A stretch of DNA of 52,594 nucleotides from Burkholderiales bacterium (GTDB lineage Bacteria > Pseudomonadota > Gammaproteobacteria > Burkholderiales > Usitatibacteraceae). The notes beneath the pieces were generated by a model. The model ran no database searches and was not told the DNA's origin. It saw only the letters and a program-made list of their open reading frames with translations. Positions 35,055 to 43,827 of this stretch are shown in pieces. The stretch is from positions 1 to 52,594 of the forward strand of contig JANYBL010000055.1 of NCBI GenBank assembly GCA_025360815.1. Reading direction: 5' to 3'. Numbering within the stretch: the stretch's first letter is position 1; each line of letters opens with the position of its first letter. The position numbers were made by a program, and so were the translations under genes.

Positions 35055-35828
35055 ATGTCGGCTCCGTTGAACGCTCCCACACCCCAGCGATCAGCCAAGC
35101 GCGGTACGCTTTACCTCATTCCAACCCACCTTGCCCTGCCGATCAGCGCTGAGGCGATTTTACCGCATGACGTCATTTCGGTCGCTCTCCAGCTTAATCA
35201 TTACATCGCGGAAAACGCCAAAACAGCACGCGCTTTTTTAAAAGCCATTGGGACCAAGCGCCCATTACAAGAAATTTCCATCCAAGAACTCAATAAGCAT
35301 GCAGATCCTCGGGTTGCCGGTCCTGCGCAAACCGTCGAGATGAATGCTCTGCTGGCACCATTGCTAGCCGGGCACGACGTCGGGCTTGTATCGGAGGCAG
35401 GCGCACCTGCGGTGGCCGATCCCGGCGCATTGGTAGTTGCTGCGGCGCATTTCTTGGGACTTCGGGTTGTGCCTTTGGTGGGACCAAGCGCCCTACTGCT
35501 CGGCTTGATGGCTTCGGGACTCAACGGCCAAAAGTTTGCCTTCCACGGCTATTTGCCCCAAGACAAAGCAGCGCGAACAAAAGCGATTCAAGAGCTCGAG
35601 CGCGAATCCAAACGGGCTAATATGACGCAACTTTTTATCGAAACACCGTACCGCAACCAAGCGCTGTTCGACGATTTGTTAACCGCGTTAATACCCACTA
35701 CAAGGCTCTGCGTGGCAGCAAATTTAACCGGCACAACTGAGCAGATTCGCACGCTTTCCATCACAGAGTGGCGAAGCCGAGTAACTGAATTAGAAAAATC
35801 ACCGACGCTGTTCTTATTTTTGGCGTAA
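35055..35828 (+). CDS. RsmI-related SAM-dependent methyltransferase, substrate unknown
   Basis: A 257-residue tetrapyrrole-methylase-fold protein. It has the core VGLVSEAGAPAVADPG and PLVGPSALLLGLMASGLNGQKFAFHGYLP of the RsmI family (RsmI 2'-O-methylates 16S rRNA C1402). However, the N-terminus is GTLYLIPTHLALPISAEAILP, not the canonical GNLGD form, and the length is shorter, so it belongs to a paralogous group often found beside maf in betaproteobacteria. It begins immediately after the maf stop. The target, perhaps rRNA, is unknown. Confidence 0.85.
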   Translation: MSAPLNAPTPQRSAKRGTLYLIPTHLALPISAEAILPHDVISVALQLNHYIAENAKTARAFLKAIGTKRPLQEISIQELNKHADPRVAGPAQTVEMNALLAPLLAGHDVGLVSEAGAPAVADPGALVVAAAHFLGLRVVPLVGPSALLLGLMASGLNGQKFAFHGYLPQDKAARTKAIQELERESKRANMTQLFIETPYRNQALFDDLLTALIPTTRLCVAANLTGTTEQIRTLSITEWRSRVTELEKSPTLFLFLA

Positions 35829-35900
35829 CGACTAATTTGCCGAGCATCACGGCGCGATTAAACTGTCGCTTGCTGAGCCAATGCTAAGGGAAGTTCAATC

Positions 35901-38900
35901 TTAATTGCCGTGTTGGATGGGACTTTCGAATACTGAATGCAGCGCCAGCAACGGCTCAAGCTCACTAGCGCTGAGCGGCACGCTGAAATAGAAGCCCTGC
36001 CCCACTGCGCAACCTTTGGCGCGCAACAGCGTAAGTTGGCCGGCGGTCTCGATGCCTTCGGCAACCACATCGAGTTCTAAACTTTTCGCCATATTGATAA
36101 TCGCAACCACAATCGCCGTGTCGTTGGGATCAACCGTAATGTCGCGGATAAAGCTCTGATCAATCTTAAGCGTCCCAATCGGTAGTCGTTTTAGGTAAGA
36201 AAGGCTCGAATAGCCCGTGCCAAAATCATCTACCGCCAAATGAATACCCATCCCGGCGATTTCATTGAGTAGCTGCACGCTACCCTCGCCTTGGCGCATT
36301 ACTTGGGATTCGGTAATTTCAAGTTCAAGCAGCTTCGGGTCAAGCTTGGTTTCCCGCAATATCGACGCGAGCATTTCGATAAAGCCTTTATCGACCAATT
36401 GGCGCGCTGAAAGATTCACCGCCATACGGCGCGGCGCAAAGCCTTTATCGATCCATTCCTTGTTTTGCCGGCAGCTTTCCCTGAGCACCCAGCGCCCAAT
36501 CTCGTTGATCAGTCCTGTCTCCTCCGCAAGCGGAATAAATTCACCCGGCATCATCGTGCCGTTGTCTTCCGAGATCCAGCGTACCAGCGCCTCAAGGGCA
36601 ACGATTTCGCCGGTGTTTAAATCAACCTGCGGTTGATATACCAGCGAGAAATCGCCGCGCTGCACGGCGGCGCGGAGATTCGATTCCATGGCGGCACGGC
36701 GCTTTACCGCGATGTTCATCTGCGGCGTAAAGAACTGATAGGTATTTTTGCCCATCGCCTTGCCGTGGAACATGGCCGTATCCGCATTCTTGAGCAACGT
36801 TGGTGCGTCAATCCCATCATCGGGATATAGCGCAATCCCAATAGAGCCCGATACGTGTTGCAATGAGCCGCCCAGTTCGAATGGAATACGTAAAGCATCC
36901 AAAATTTTCTGTGCCACCCGCGTTGCGCCCCGATGCCCTTGTAACTCAGACAACAATACAATGAATTCATCGCCGCCTTGGCGCGCGATCGTGTCATAAG
37001 TGCGAACGGCATCGATCAAACGTTTCGCAATGCCGCAAAGCAACTCGTCGCCACTATCATGGCCCAATGTGTCGTTAATATTTTTAAAGTTATCAATGTC
37101 GATAAACATGACCGCAAACCGCTCGCCGGCGGTCTCTGCGCGGGCGATCGCCAGCGAAATTTTATCTTGAACCAGAGAGCGATTTGGCAAGCCCGTCAAC
37201 GCATCGTGGAACGCCAAATGCTGAATACGCTGCTCGATTGCCCGGCGATCCGTGATGTCGCGGGTGTTAACGATAATGCCTTCGACTGCCGGGATATGCA
37301 GGCAATTTTTTCCAATAGATTCCAATACCCGCCATTGGCCATCACGCGCCTGCACACGGAATTCAACAGGGCGTTCCATGATGCCTTTTTCAATCAGCTC
37401 TTGAAACCGAGCCCGAAGCATTTCCACGTCATCGTGATGCGCCAAATCGAACTGGCTCAGGCCGATCATGTCCGAAGGCTCGTAGCCCAGCAAATGCCGA
37501 ACAGATGGGCTCTGATAGCGAATCGTGCCATCCTGATTAAGCACTGTCACGATATCCATCGCGCTCTCAGCCATTGACTGGAACCGCCCTTCGGTAGCGC
37601 GTAATTCTTCTTCCACTTGCCGGAAATCGGTAATGTCAGTAATCACGCCAATCACCCCCGCGGCCTTGCCGTCAGAACTGGTGAAGCGGCTCACATTCTT
37701 GACGACGTTGCGGCGCCGGCCTTGGTTGTCAACCAGCGTTAAGTCGGTCACTTGCGATTGTCCGCTCGCCATAATTTCTGCATCGCCTAACTCAAAGCGC
37801 TCGGCGATGTGAGTAAGATGAACATCTGCCATCATTTTGCCGATCAGGTCTTTGCGATTTACCCCAAAAAACTGTTCGTAGGCGCGGTTAAATCCCAAAT
37901 ACGGACCGTTTGCCGCGCGATAGAAAATAGGGTTCGGCAATACTTCCAGCAACTCTTGCGTAAAGTGCAATTGCTGATCCAACGCACGTGTCGTATTTTT
38001 CAAACTGGTAATATCCGCACAGGTCACCAATGCGCCAACGACCTCATTTTGCGCGCCGCGTAAGGGCGCTGCAGAAAAGCTGACCTCGACGACACGCCCG
38101 TCCGCACGGCGACGCGCCGCCTCGAAATTATTGATGGTTAATCCCGACTCGATCGTGCTATGAAAGCGCTGTTTCTCTTGCTCGCTGTCTTGCGGAGCCA
38201 ATGGAGAACTTTTACCGAGAACATCCGCCTCTTTAAAGCCAAACATCTTTTCAGCGGCGGGGTTCCACAAGGTGACAATGCCGTTGGGCGTTAGCGAATA
38301 AATCGCCAGTGGCGAGGTTTCCACAATCGCGCGGAGTGACGCGTTTAGCGCCTTTAATGTTTCTTGCGACGCGTGATACTGCGACACGTCTTCAATTGAG
38401 CCGAGCCCATAAATAGGTTTTCCCTCAGCATCGCGCACAACGATACCCGAGCGCTGCGCCCACAAAATTGAGCCATCTTTGCGGATGTATCGCTTCTCGC
38501 GGGTTATCGCGCTGTTTTTAATGACATCTGCGTTATCGATCACATTGGCTTCGAATTCACGGTCTTCGGGGTGCGTCATTTCGACAAACGTTTTACCAAT
38601 TAACTCGTCTCGCGAATAACCCAACATTTCACAAAAGCGCTGGTTGACGTTCACGTAATGGCCCGTGAGGTCAACTTGCGTCAAGCCGATACCGACCAAA
38701 TCGAATGCCTCGCGGAACTTGCGCTCGCTCTCCAACAATTCACCCTCGCGGCGACGGATGGCGGACGACAATTCTGCCATCGTGTCATTAAGTATTTGTA
38801 ACTCAGCATAATCGTGGCGAGTTGCGGCGGACCAGCGGAAATTGCGAAAATCGTTGTTTTTGAGTTCGTCTGCCAATTTCCGCAGTGGCTCGGCAATTTG

Positions 38901-39317
38901 CCGCGCAATAAAGGTGCCCAATAACGCCGAAATGAGGACGCCGCCAAAGCCCCAAATCAGTAAATTTTTCCAAAGATCGTTTGCGACATTCTGTGGCAAA
39001 TTTAGCTGGCCCGATAAGCGCATCGCGACAATGCCCAAGAGCAACGCAAACGCCAACGTAATCACTGCGAAACCGGCGCTGATACGAATCATGATCGACG
39101 GTGCGCTAACCGGCTCTCCGGGCAAACGGCTGTGCCGATTTGCCACCTGTTCAGGCCCATCACATGCCGCATCAGCCGGGGCTTTCATCTGCGTCGCCGT
39201 AGTGCCACCGGTTTTAACGTCGACGGTCGCGCCAGCGTCAGACGGAACAACGCGGTGACCAAAAAGGTTCTTGGTCAATTGTCTAACCTGGGTCATCAAT
39301 GAACTGAGAAGCGCCAT
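35901..39317 (-). CDS. Membrane PAS-GGDEF-EAL c-di-GMP regulator
   Basis: A 1138-residue protein. Two membrane segments (about 75-98 and 120-140) flank a very short periplasmic loop; a HAMP-like stretch follows, then about four PAS domains (from FREAFDLVGIGLTQVDLTGH; each later start has a YSLTPNGIV- or NQDGTIRYQSP-like strand). The GGDEF motif at 781-785 is intact with an RxxD inhibitory site (RTYD, 772-775). The EAL domain keeps Glu909-Ala-Leu911, INLSARQL-like strand, DDFGTGYSSLSYLKRLP and AEGIET. Both activities could therefore be live; which dominates cannot be told. It stands alone between the methyltransferase gene (convergent) and sppA, interrupting a block that is usually continuous in relatives. 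Confidence 0.95.
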   Translation of the reverse strand: MALLSSLMTQVRQLTKNLFGHRVVPSDAGATVDVKTGGTTATQMKAPADAACDGPEQVANRHSRLPGEPVSAPSIMIRISAGFAVITLAFALLLGIVAMRLSGQLNLPQNVANDLWKNLLIWGFGGVLISALLGTFIARQIAEPLRKLADELKNNDFRNFRWSAATRHDYAELQILNDTMAELSSAIRRREGELLESERKFREAFDLVGIGLTQVDLTGHYVNVNQRFCEMLGYSRDELIGKTFVEMTHPEDREFEANVIDNADVIKNSAITREKRYIRKDGSILWAQRSGIVVRDAEGKPIYGLGSIEDVSQYHASQETLKALNASLRAIVETSPLAIYSLTPNGIVTLWNPAAEKMFGFKEADVLGKSSPLAPQDSEQEKQRFHSTIESGLTINNFEAARRRADGRVVEVSFSAAPLRGAQNEVVGALVTCADITSLKNTTRALDQQLHFTQELLEVLPNPIFYRAANGPYLGFNRAYEQFFGVNRKDLIGKMMADVHLTHIAERFELGDAEIMASGQSQVTDLTLVDNQGRRRNVVKNVSRFTSSDGKAAGVIGVITDITDFRQVEEELRATEGRFQSMAESAMDIVTVLNQDGTIRYQSPSVRHLLGYEPSDMIGLSQFDLAHHDDVEMLRARFQELIEKGIMERPVEFRVQARDGQWRVLESIGKNCLHIPAVEGIIVNTRDITDRRAIEQRIQHLAFHDALTGLPNRSLVQDKISLAIARAETAGERFAVMFIDIDNFKNINDTLGHDSGDELLCGIAKRLIDAVRTYDTIARQGGDEFIVLLSELQGHRGATRVAQKILDALRIPFELGGSLQHVSGSIGIALYPDDGIDAPTLLKNADTAMFHGKAMGKNTYQFFTPQMNIAVKRRAAMESNLRAAVQRGDFSLVYQPQVDLNTGEIVALEALVRWISEDNGTMMPGEFIPLAEETGLINEIGRWVLRESCRQNKEWIDKGFAPRRMAVNLSARQLVDKGFIEMLASILRETKLDPKLLELEITESQVMRQGEGSVQLLNEIAGMGIHLAVDDFGTGYSSLSYLKRLPIGTLKIDQSFIRDITVDPNDTAIVVAIINMAKSLELDVVAEGIETAGQLTLLRAKGCAVGQGFYFSVPLSASELEPLLALHSVFESPIQHGN

Positions 39318-39355
39318 GAAAAGTTTGGTTTAATTGCGTGTTGGTAGCGCTAAAA

Positions 39356-39370
39356 ATTATTCGGAATAAT
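39356..39370. repeat. 15-base near-perfect palindrome upstream of the GGDEF-EAL gene
   Basis: ATTATTC-G-GAATAAT lies 39 bases upstream of the ATG at 39317. The place is right for an operator overlapping or just downstream of a promoter. No regulator can be named. Confidence 0.35.
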
Positions 39371-39549
39371 ATTGTGTTTTTGGTTTGCTAACAACAGCCC
39401 TTGAGGAGATGAAAAGACAAACGATGCGGATCAAAAATTAATTAAACAATTGGCGAATCAGTTAATCAGAAAAAACTATTTCCTCATCGTGCCGAAACCC
39501 GCAAATTAAATTCAAACCAATAACGGCTCGCCCAAAAACGTCGAACGCC

Positions 39550-40626
39550 TCACCTGACCCGGTTCGATTGCGGTGATTGGCTAGTCATGGTCGATATTAA
39601 TCCATTGAAAAACGATTCGGCCGCATTCGCACCCAAACGTCGCGCGAACTGCTCGGAAAACGATTCCTCGGACGTAAAATCAACAACTTGCTCCGCCTTC
39701 ACCACCTCACGCGCGACAAAATCAAGACCTCCAAAACCATCCGCCAAGCCCAACGCGACGCTTTTTTCACCTGACCAGACCAGTCCCGAGAAAGTCTCCG
39801 GCGTCTCTTTCAATCTTGCGCCGCGCCCCGCCTTGACCACGCTAATAAATTGCTGATGAATTTCACCCACCATTTGCTGCGCATATTTTTGCTGGTCCGG
39901 GTTCATCGGCGAATACGGATCCAGAAACCCTTTGTTGGCACCCGCCGTCACTAAGCGGCGCTCAACGCCCAGTTTCTCCATTGTCCCGGTAAAACCAAAG
40001 CCATCCATCAAAACGCCGATTGAGCCCACGAGTGATGCTTTATCAACGAAAATTTTATCGGCCGCGACCGCCACGTAATAGCCGCCCGAAGCGCAGATGT
40101 CTTGCACTACTACATAGATCGGAATATCTTTGTATTTTCCACGAAGGCGCTTGATTTCATCGTTGATATAGCCCGCTTGTACAGGGCTGCCGCCAGGGCT
40201 ATTGATCCGCAGCACAACGCCAGCGGTGTTCTTATCTTTAAAAGCGGCTTGTAAAGCGCTGATTATTTTGTCAGCCGAGGCTTTGGAATCCGCCGAGATC
40301 ACACCCTTTAACTCAACTAACGCGGTATGTTTATCGGTGGCGCTTGACTCGCCGCGCTTGCCACTGAACAAGCCCATTACCGCCAGAAAAATCAGGAAGA
40401 AAAACGCCAGCCAAAGCAAGCTTACGGCCGTACGATATTTACGAGCACGTTTTTGTTCGTCTAGTGTTTCGGCAGCGAGATTTTCCAAAACACTGCGTTC
40501 CCAATTGACTTGGCTCGTTGATGTGGGTGCCGATGTTGATGCCCCATGTGTATCGACGGCAACGTTTGCCGTACCGGAGGTTGGTTGAGGCTGTTGTTGC
40601 GCTTGATCGACATCCAAAATAGTCAC
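39550..40626 (-). CDS. sppA: Signal peptide peptidase SppA (S49 family)
   Basis: A 358-residue short-form S49 peptidase with one N-terminal anchor (about residues 68-87) and a periplasmic protease domain. It degrades cleaved signal peptides. INSPGGSPVQAGYINDEI and ICASGGYYVA mark the family; Ser180 is the nucleophile and Lys232 (AGANKGFLDP) the general base. The start is GTG at 40626 with no ATG nearby. It is 126 bases after the Rieske gene and likely part of the rluC-HAD-Rieske-sppA unit. The N-terminal 45 residues are Gln/Thr/Ser-rich and variable. Confidence 0.92.
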   Translation of the reverse strand: MTILDVDQAQQQPQPTSGTANVAVDTHGASTSAPTSTSQVNWERSVLENLAAETLDEQKRARKYRTAVSLLWLAFFFLIFLAVMGLFSGKRGESSATDKHTALVELKGVISADSKASADKIISALQAAFKDKNTAGVVLRINSPGGSPVQAGYINDEIKRLRGKYKDIPIYVVVQDICASGGYYVAVAADKIFVDKASLVGSIGVLMDGFGFTGTMEKLGVERRLVTAGANKGFLDPYSPMNPDQQKYAQQMVGEIHQQFISVVKAGRGARLKETPETFSGLVWSGEKSVALGLADGFGGLDFVAREVVKAEQVVDFTSEESFSEQFARRLGANAAESFFNGLISTMTSQSPQSNRVR

Positions 40627-40752
40627 CTGAGTCAGTTAAAAAAGTTTACGTTGCTGTTTGATGAATCGCCAGAACCGACTGCGCAGGCAACAACCGGCTC
40701 GGTATTTTATTTACCGTTGGCATCGTCGAATGCAGAAACTAGCCTAGCGAGT

Positions 40753-41154
40753 TCAATTGCTTAGCTTCACCAGATTGTTATCCACCACTACCGCAATTTT
40801 TGAGAGTATTGCACCTTTGCACGGCCCCCCCACGCAAAGCCCTGTGCGCGGCTCGAACGCTGCGCCATGCGTGGCACAAATTAAGTATAAACCGGATTCA
40901 TCGAACACCTCGCCCGGCTGCCAATCTAATTCTGTGCCGAGGTGCGGGCAAACATTTTTATAAGCATAAACATTTCCGTCGTACGCAACAGCAAAACCCT
41001 TTACCACCACGCGCTCATCTACGCGGGTGCGTTGACCTTGTTTGGAAACCAATTCAAAGCGCATCGCTTTCCCGCCATCCTGTAGCGATTGACGCTCGCA
41101 AATAATGGCACCAAATTGGCCTTCGGATTTACGATGATCGTCATGCATGCTCAT
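40753..41154 (-). CDS. Rieske [2Fe-2S] ferredoxin-like protein
   Basis: A 133-residue single-domain Rieske protein. Cluster ligands are in CPHLGTELDW and CATHGAAFEPRTGLC, with the trailing GGPCKGA; both Cys-X-His pairs are present. Small Rieske proteins of this kind sit between a HAD gene and sppA in many betaproteobacteria; the redox partner is unknown. The ATG at 41154 lies inside the end of the HAD gene (14-base overlap), so translation is coupled. Confidence 0.9.
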   Translation of the reverse strand: MSMHDDHRKSEGQFGAIICERQSLQDGGKAMRFELVSKQGQRTRVDERVVVKGFAVAYDGNVYAYKNVCPHLGTELDWQPGEVFDESGLYLICATHGAAFEPRTGLCVGGPCKGAILSKIAVVVDNNLVKLSN

Positions 41155-41863
41155 ACAACCAAGCCGCCAGTTGAGTCACATTGTCGACAATCGCTTTATT
41201 CGGTAGCAGCGCGAGCTTGTGCGCGGCATGCGCGCCGTAGCTCACGCCGAGCGCCGCAACACCGGCGTTTTTGGCCAGCTGCAAATCGTGTGTCGTGTCG
41301 CCAATCATCAATACTCGATCGCGCGCCACACCGGTGAATTCCATCAGCTTCAACAGCATATCAGGATGGGGTTTGGGTAAACCTTCGTCGGCAGTGCGGG
41401 TGAAGTGAAAATGAGGCTTCAATCCGGTGTAGCCAAAAGCCCGCTCCAGCCCGATGCGCGGCTTGCCGGTGGCAACGGCTAAAAACCGCTCAGGATGCCG
41501 AAGGCTTTCGAGCAATTCAGGAATGCCGTCGTAAAGCGGCGGCTCGTCGTCTCGCGGCACGTAATGGGCGCGGAACGCGGTGGCGAAACGGGCATAGTCT
41601 GCAGCCGACATCGTGGGAAATAGTCCTTCTATCGATTGCTGCAAACTCAGTCCGATAATGTGTTTGGCTTCAACCGTGCTTGGCACGGGAAAACCAAGCT
41701 CGCCGGCGGCCAGTTGGATGCATTCGGCGATCAATCCGGTCGAATTTATGATCGTGCCGTCCCAATCGAAAACAATGAGATCAAAACGCTTGGGAGCGAA
41801 TGGTTTGAATGCTAGCGGCGATGGCGCTGAAAAAGGTGCTGGAAACGATGCTGAAGATGCCAT
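41141..41863 (-). CDS. HAD-superfamily phosphatase (phosphoglycolate phosphatase-like)
   Basis: A 240-residue HAD hydrolase of the Gph/PGP group. Motif I is VFDWDGT with nucleophile Asp33 and Asp35, motif II is the Thr in AVATGKPRIG, and motif III/IV is KPHPDMLL and MIGDTTHDL. An Ala/Pro/Ser-rich 25-residue N-terminal extension precedes motif I and may be dispensable. The gene begins directly after rluC (stop and start adjoin) and overlaps the Rieske gene. A physiological substrate such as 2-phosphoglycolate or a nucleotide is possible. Confidence 0.9.
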   Translation of the reverse strand: MASSASFPAPFSAPSPLAFKPFAPKRFDLIVFDWDGTIINSTGLIAECIQLAAGELGFPVPSTVEAKHIIGLSLQQSIEGLFPTMSAADYARFATAFRAHYVPRDDEPPLYDGIPELLESLRHPERFLAVATGKPRIGLERAFGYTGLKPHFHFTRTADEGLPKPHPDMLLKLMEFTGVARDRVLMIGDTTHDLQLAKNAGVAALGVSYGAHAAHKLALLPNKAIVDNVTQLAAWLYEHA

Positions 41864-42979
41864 TTACGTACTGCCTTTAATATTTTTCAAAAACATCAAA
41901 TACTGCGCCAAATCGGCCGGTACAGGCGATTGAATGGTTAATTTATCACCCGTCAATGGATGAACCAATTCGAGCAATCTGGCGTGCAAAAACATGCGTT
42001 TTAACCCACCGTTTTTAATCGCCTGCGCGACCTTGTTCAGCGCGAAATCGCCGTATTTATCGTCGCCAATAATCGGGAAGCCCAGGTGTGACAGATGCAC
42101 ACGAATTTGATGTGTCCGCCCGGTACGAATATCGCAATCCAGAAGCGTTGCAATCTTGAATCGCTCCACGCGCGTGACAACCGTATGCGCTTCTTGGCCA
42201 TCGCGTTCATCGACATATACCCGCTTCTCACCACCGGCGGTCTCGGTCTTGGCAAGTTTAGATCGAATATGTCGTTTCTCGTCCGTCCAATCACCTTTCA
42301 CGAGGGCGTAGTAGTGCTTCTTCATTCTGCTGGTCTCACCATCGCCGCGCAGCATCGCATGCATGGCGGTCAATGCACTGCGCTTTTTGGCCACCAACAA
42401 AATGCCCGATGTTTCCCGATCCAATCGATGCACCAGCTCCAAATATTTGGCCTCCGGACGCTGCGCTCGCAGTGCCTCAATCACGCCAAAACTCACGCCG
42501 CTGCCGCCGTGGACAGCCAAGCCGGCCGGTTTATCGACCGCAATCAGCGCGTCGTCTTCAAACAGAATACCCAAGGACTGACGGGCTTTTTCCGCCATTT
42601 TTGCTTCAAACGCCGCACCGGAGCTAGGGTTTGAATTTTCGTCCACTATTGCCAATCGAACTGGTGGCACGCGCACCACATCATCCATTGCGAGCTTGTA
42701 AGAGGCGGCCACCCGACCTTTGTTCACCCGAACCTCCCCCGAACGAATCACGCGATACACATGGCTTTTTGGTACGCCCTTGAGCTTTAAACACAAAAAA
42801 TTATCAATCCGCTGCCCTGCATTGGCTTCGTCAATGGTCAGGAAAGCAGCCGCTTCCGCGTTAACGGGGCCAGTCACGGGCGCAGGGTTGTGCGAAACCG
42901 GCTTTAGATGCGGCTTCGGCGCGGGCTTTGAATTAAGCCTTGAAACCGCATCTGTGCTTATTTTTCCCGTCGAGCGCAT
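41864..42979 (-). CDS. rluC: 23S rRNA pseudouridine synthase RluC
   Basis: A 371-residue RluA-family enzyme. After about 45 variable residues comes an S4 RNA-binding domain (GQRIDNFLCLKLKGVPKSHVYR...) and then the catalytic domain with HRLDRETSG, where Asp187 is the nucleophile. RTGRTHQIRVHLSHLG is a late family motif. RluC modifies U955, U2504 and U2580 (E. coli numbering). The divergent arrangement with rne is the classic proteobacterial rluC/rne pair and supports RluC over RluD. Confidence 0.92.
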   Translation of the reverse strand: MRSTGKISTDAVSRLNSKPAPKPHLKPVSHNPAPVTGPVNAEAAAFLTIDEANAGQRIDNFLCLKLKGVPKSHVYRVIRSGEVRVNKGRVAASYKLAMDDVVRVPPVRLAIVDENSNPSSGAAFEAKMAEKARQSLGILFEDDALIAVDKPAGLAVHGGSGVSFGVIEALRAQRPEAKYLELVHRLDRETSGILLVAKKRSALTAMHAMLRGDGETSRMKKHYYALVKGDWTDEKRHIRSKLAKTETAGGEKRVYVDERDGQEAHTVVTRVERFKIATLLDCDIRTGRTHQIRVHLSHLGFPIIGDDKYGDFALNKVAQAIKNGGLKRMFLHARLLELVHPLTGDKLTIQSPVPADLAQYLMFLKNIKGST

Positions 42980-43284
42980 GTTAGGTTATACTTTTATCTC
43001 GTTGATTTTGAACGGAGTACGGACATACTGTGCAGTAGTTCAGGTAACCATACTGAACCTGCCATTAATCGGATTTCAGCCAAGTCACCGGATCGCTTCA
43101 ATAATTTCATTCCCGCGCGGTTCTTAAATCCATCGCCAGTGCTTGAGAGAATTGAGACCGAATCGGAAAACGGGCGGTCGTTTTTGCTCACCGCGGCGCA
43201 TTCTAAGATTGCGCCAACAAGTAGCGATACTAAACGATTTACGCGCGCCCTTCGGGGTCGGAAACTCAAGTTTCTGGCACGAAG

Positions 43285-43512
43285 TTGCAAAACCAGGCGG
43301 TGCGTGAAGACAGAACGATAGTGATTTCAAGGCTTGAAGTGCTTTTGCGGTTTGATGTTTTTTATCAAAATGCGCAAAAAACGCGAGCCTCGTATCTTGA
43401 AAAACAACAATTGATTGACGATCATCTGCCGATTTTAGGCAGGTTGCGCGAAATGAAAAACGAGTTAAACGAGTTGTTGACGTTATACCAACTCGTGAAG
43501 CAGCGTAAGTGA
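43285..43512 (+). CDS. Possible small helical protein in the rne leader
   Basis: A 75-codon frame opening with TTG, with in-frame GTG alternatives at 43300 and 43321. The translation SRLEVLLRFDVFYQNAQKTR continues to LREMKNELNELLTLYQLVKQRK, a plausible charged amphipathic helix rather than random sequence. No good ribosome site precedes any start, and a strong hairpin overlaps the frame. It could equally be untranslated leader. Confidence 0.25.
   Translation: MQNQAVREDRTIVISRLEVLLRFDVFYQNAQKTRASYLEKQQLIDDHLPILGRLREMKNELNELLTLYQLVKQRK
43343..43379 (+). ncRNA. Two-part hairpin in the rne leader
   Basis: TTTTGCG (43343-43349) pairs with CGCAAAA (43373-43379), and TTTGAT (43351-43356) with ATCAAA (43364-43369), enclosing a T-rich loop. 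This makes a 13-pair stem with one small asymmetric bulge. It may be a leader RNA structure bound by RNase E; this is inferred from location only. Confidence 0.4.
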
Positions 43513-43691
43513 GAGCAAATTCGGATGATGTGCCATTTTTTGGCGTCATAGTTGGCGTCATACAAACATCCTGATTTTCAGCGGCAAGCAGCCAATGCCG
43601 TGAAGAGCCTGACCAGTACTGGGTATTGAAGCATGTGCCCGATGGTTCTGAGTCCGCCCTGCCGCTCCCAACAGCCTGCACTCAATCGTGC

Positions 43692-43713
43692 CATTGCATG
43701 TTTTTGTGCAATG
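43692..43713 (+). ncRNA. Hairpin near the rne start
   Basis: CATTGCA (43692-43698) and TGCAATG (43707-43713) form a perfect 7-base stem with a U-rich 8-base loop (TGTTTTTG). It is about 115 bases before the rne ATG. A U-rich loop is a favourable site for RNase E or Hfq contact. Confidence 0.35.
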
Positions 43714-43827
43714 TCGATTGCCCAGTTGCGATATTTTGCGGCTGGTTAATTGTTTGTTCATCGCCTTTCTTCACCCTGCCCCAGTTGCATTTGGCTCATT
43801 GGAAACATGAGCGCGGGGAAGAAGAAT

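Larger units (their letters stand above)
42980..43827. other. rluC-rne divergent region, 848 bases, probable long rne leader
   Basis: No convincing long gene is seen. In E. coli the rne 5' leader is long and structured and mediates autoregulation by RNase E; a similar role here is inferred from position. Visible structure includes two hairpins (43343-43379 and 43692-43713), a duplicated 11-mer TTGGCGTCATA (43540-43550 and 43552-43562), and a possible small ORF (43285-43512). GGGGAAG precedes the rne ATG. Confidence 0.5.

Noticed and set aside
43124-43681. 185-codon minus-strand frame in the rluC-rne region
   Set aside because: Its composition is erratic (Cys-, Arg- and Ser-rich, no domain), it has no ribosome site and it overlaps the rne leader structures.
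43750-43827. 26-residue N-terminal extension of RNase E
   Set aside because: Family members begin [10 protein letters not shown], and a good ribosome site lies before the ATG at 43828.
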